Shown piece after piece: positions 63,996 through 64,000 of a DNA stretch of 64,000 nucleotides (its first letter is position 1; every line of letters begins with the position of its first letter). This DNA comes from Sitta carolinensis (Eukaryota > Chordata > Aves > Passeriformes > Sittidae): positions 2,055,564 through 2,119,563 of the forward strand of contig CM063309.1 of the NCBI GenBank assembly GCA_032173965.1, in the 5' to 3' direction. The notes under the pieces were generated by a model. It saw only the letters and a list, made by a program, of their open reading frames with translations. It was not told where the DNA came from and searched no databases. Both the position numbers and the translations under genes were made by a program.

Positions 63996-64000
63996 GGGGG

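Overview
The window reads as nuclear DNA of a vertebrate, most probably a bird. It has GC-rich, compact protein-coding exons with short introns, CpG-rich promoters, and an extreme load of tandem repeats; by my reading more than half of the bases are minisatellite or low-complexity sequence. Three genes are recognisable. Two of them (ESPL1 and FIGNL2) lie in human 12q13.13 as I recall it. I infer a small, repeat-swollen avian microchromosome (a 'dot' chromosome), but the sequence alone does not prove the species.

Layout. Positions 1-13,470 hold the 5' part of ESPL1 (separase) on the minus strand: a non-coding first exon and fifteen coding exons. They cover about 970 residues of the N-terminal helical-repeat region; the protease half lies beyond the left edge. 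Almost every intron is filled by its own minisatellite. A CpG-rich promoter (13,440-13,600) is followed at once by a 3-kb VNTR (13,678-16,680). From 16.7 to 34.3 kb there is no convincing gene, only minisatellites, AT-rich arrays, three or more copies of one interspersed repeat family, and islands of complex sequence that look like regulatory elements.

A CpG island at 34.3-34.55 kb ends in a strong splice donor. It is the best candidate for the first exon of FIGNL2, whose coding exon lies at 53,278-55,444 on the plus strand after an 18.7-kb repeat-filled intron. FIGNL2 is a fidgetin-family AAA+ ATPase; its long 3'UTR, with its own minisatellite, runs to about 58.2 kb. A small intronless reading frame at 60,408-61,276 encodes a protein with a signal peptide, a death-domain-like region and a C-terminal membrane segment (TMDD1-like). 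At 62.7 kb a minus-strand poly(A) signal suggests the 3' end of a further gene entering from the right.

The three genes are not an operon and I see no shared pathway: separase cleaves cohesin at anaphase, FIGNL2 is a microtubule-severing-family ATPase, and the TMDD1-like protein is uncharacterised. Each carries at least one single-base frame disruption in otherwise clean coding sequence. I read these first as assembly or base-calling errors in GC-rich DNA. The most notable structural observations are a tandem array that has copied an ESPL1 3' splice site with the first codons of its exon, a minisatellite that straddles an ESPL1 splice junction, and a 1-kb minisatellite that grew out of the end of an interspersed repeat.
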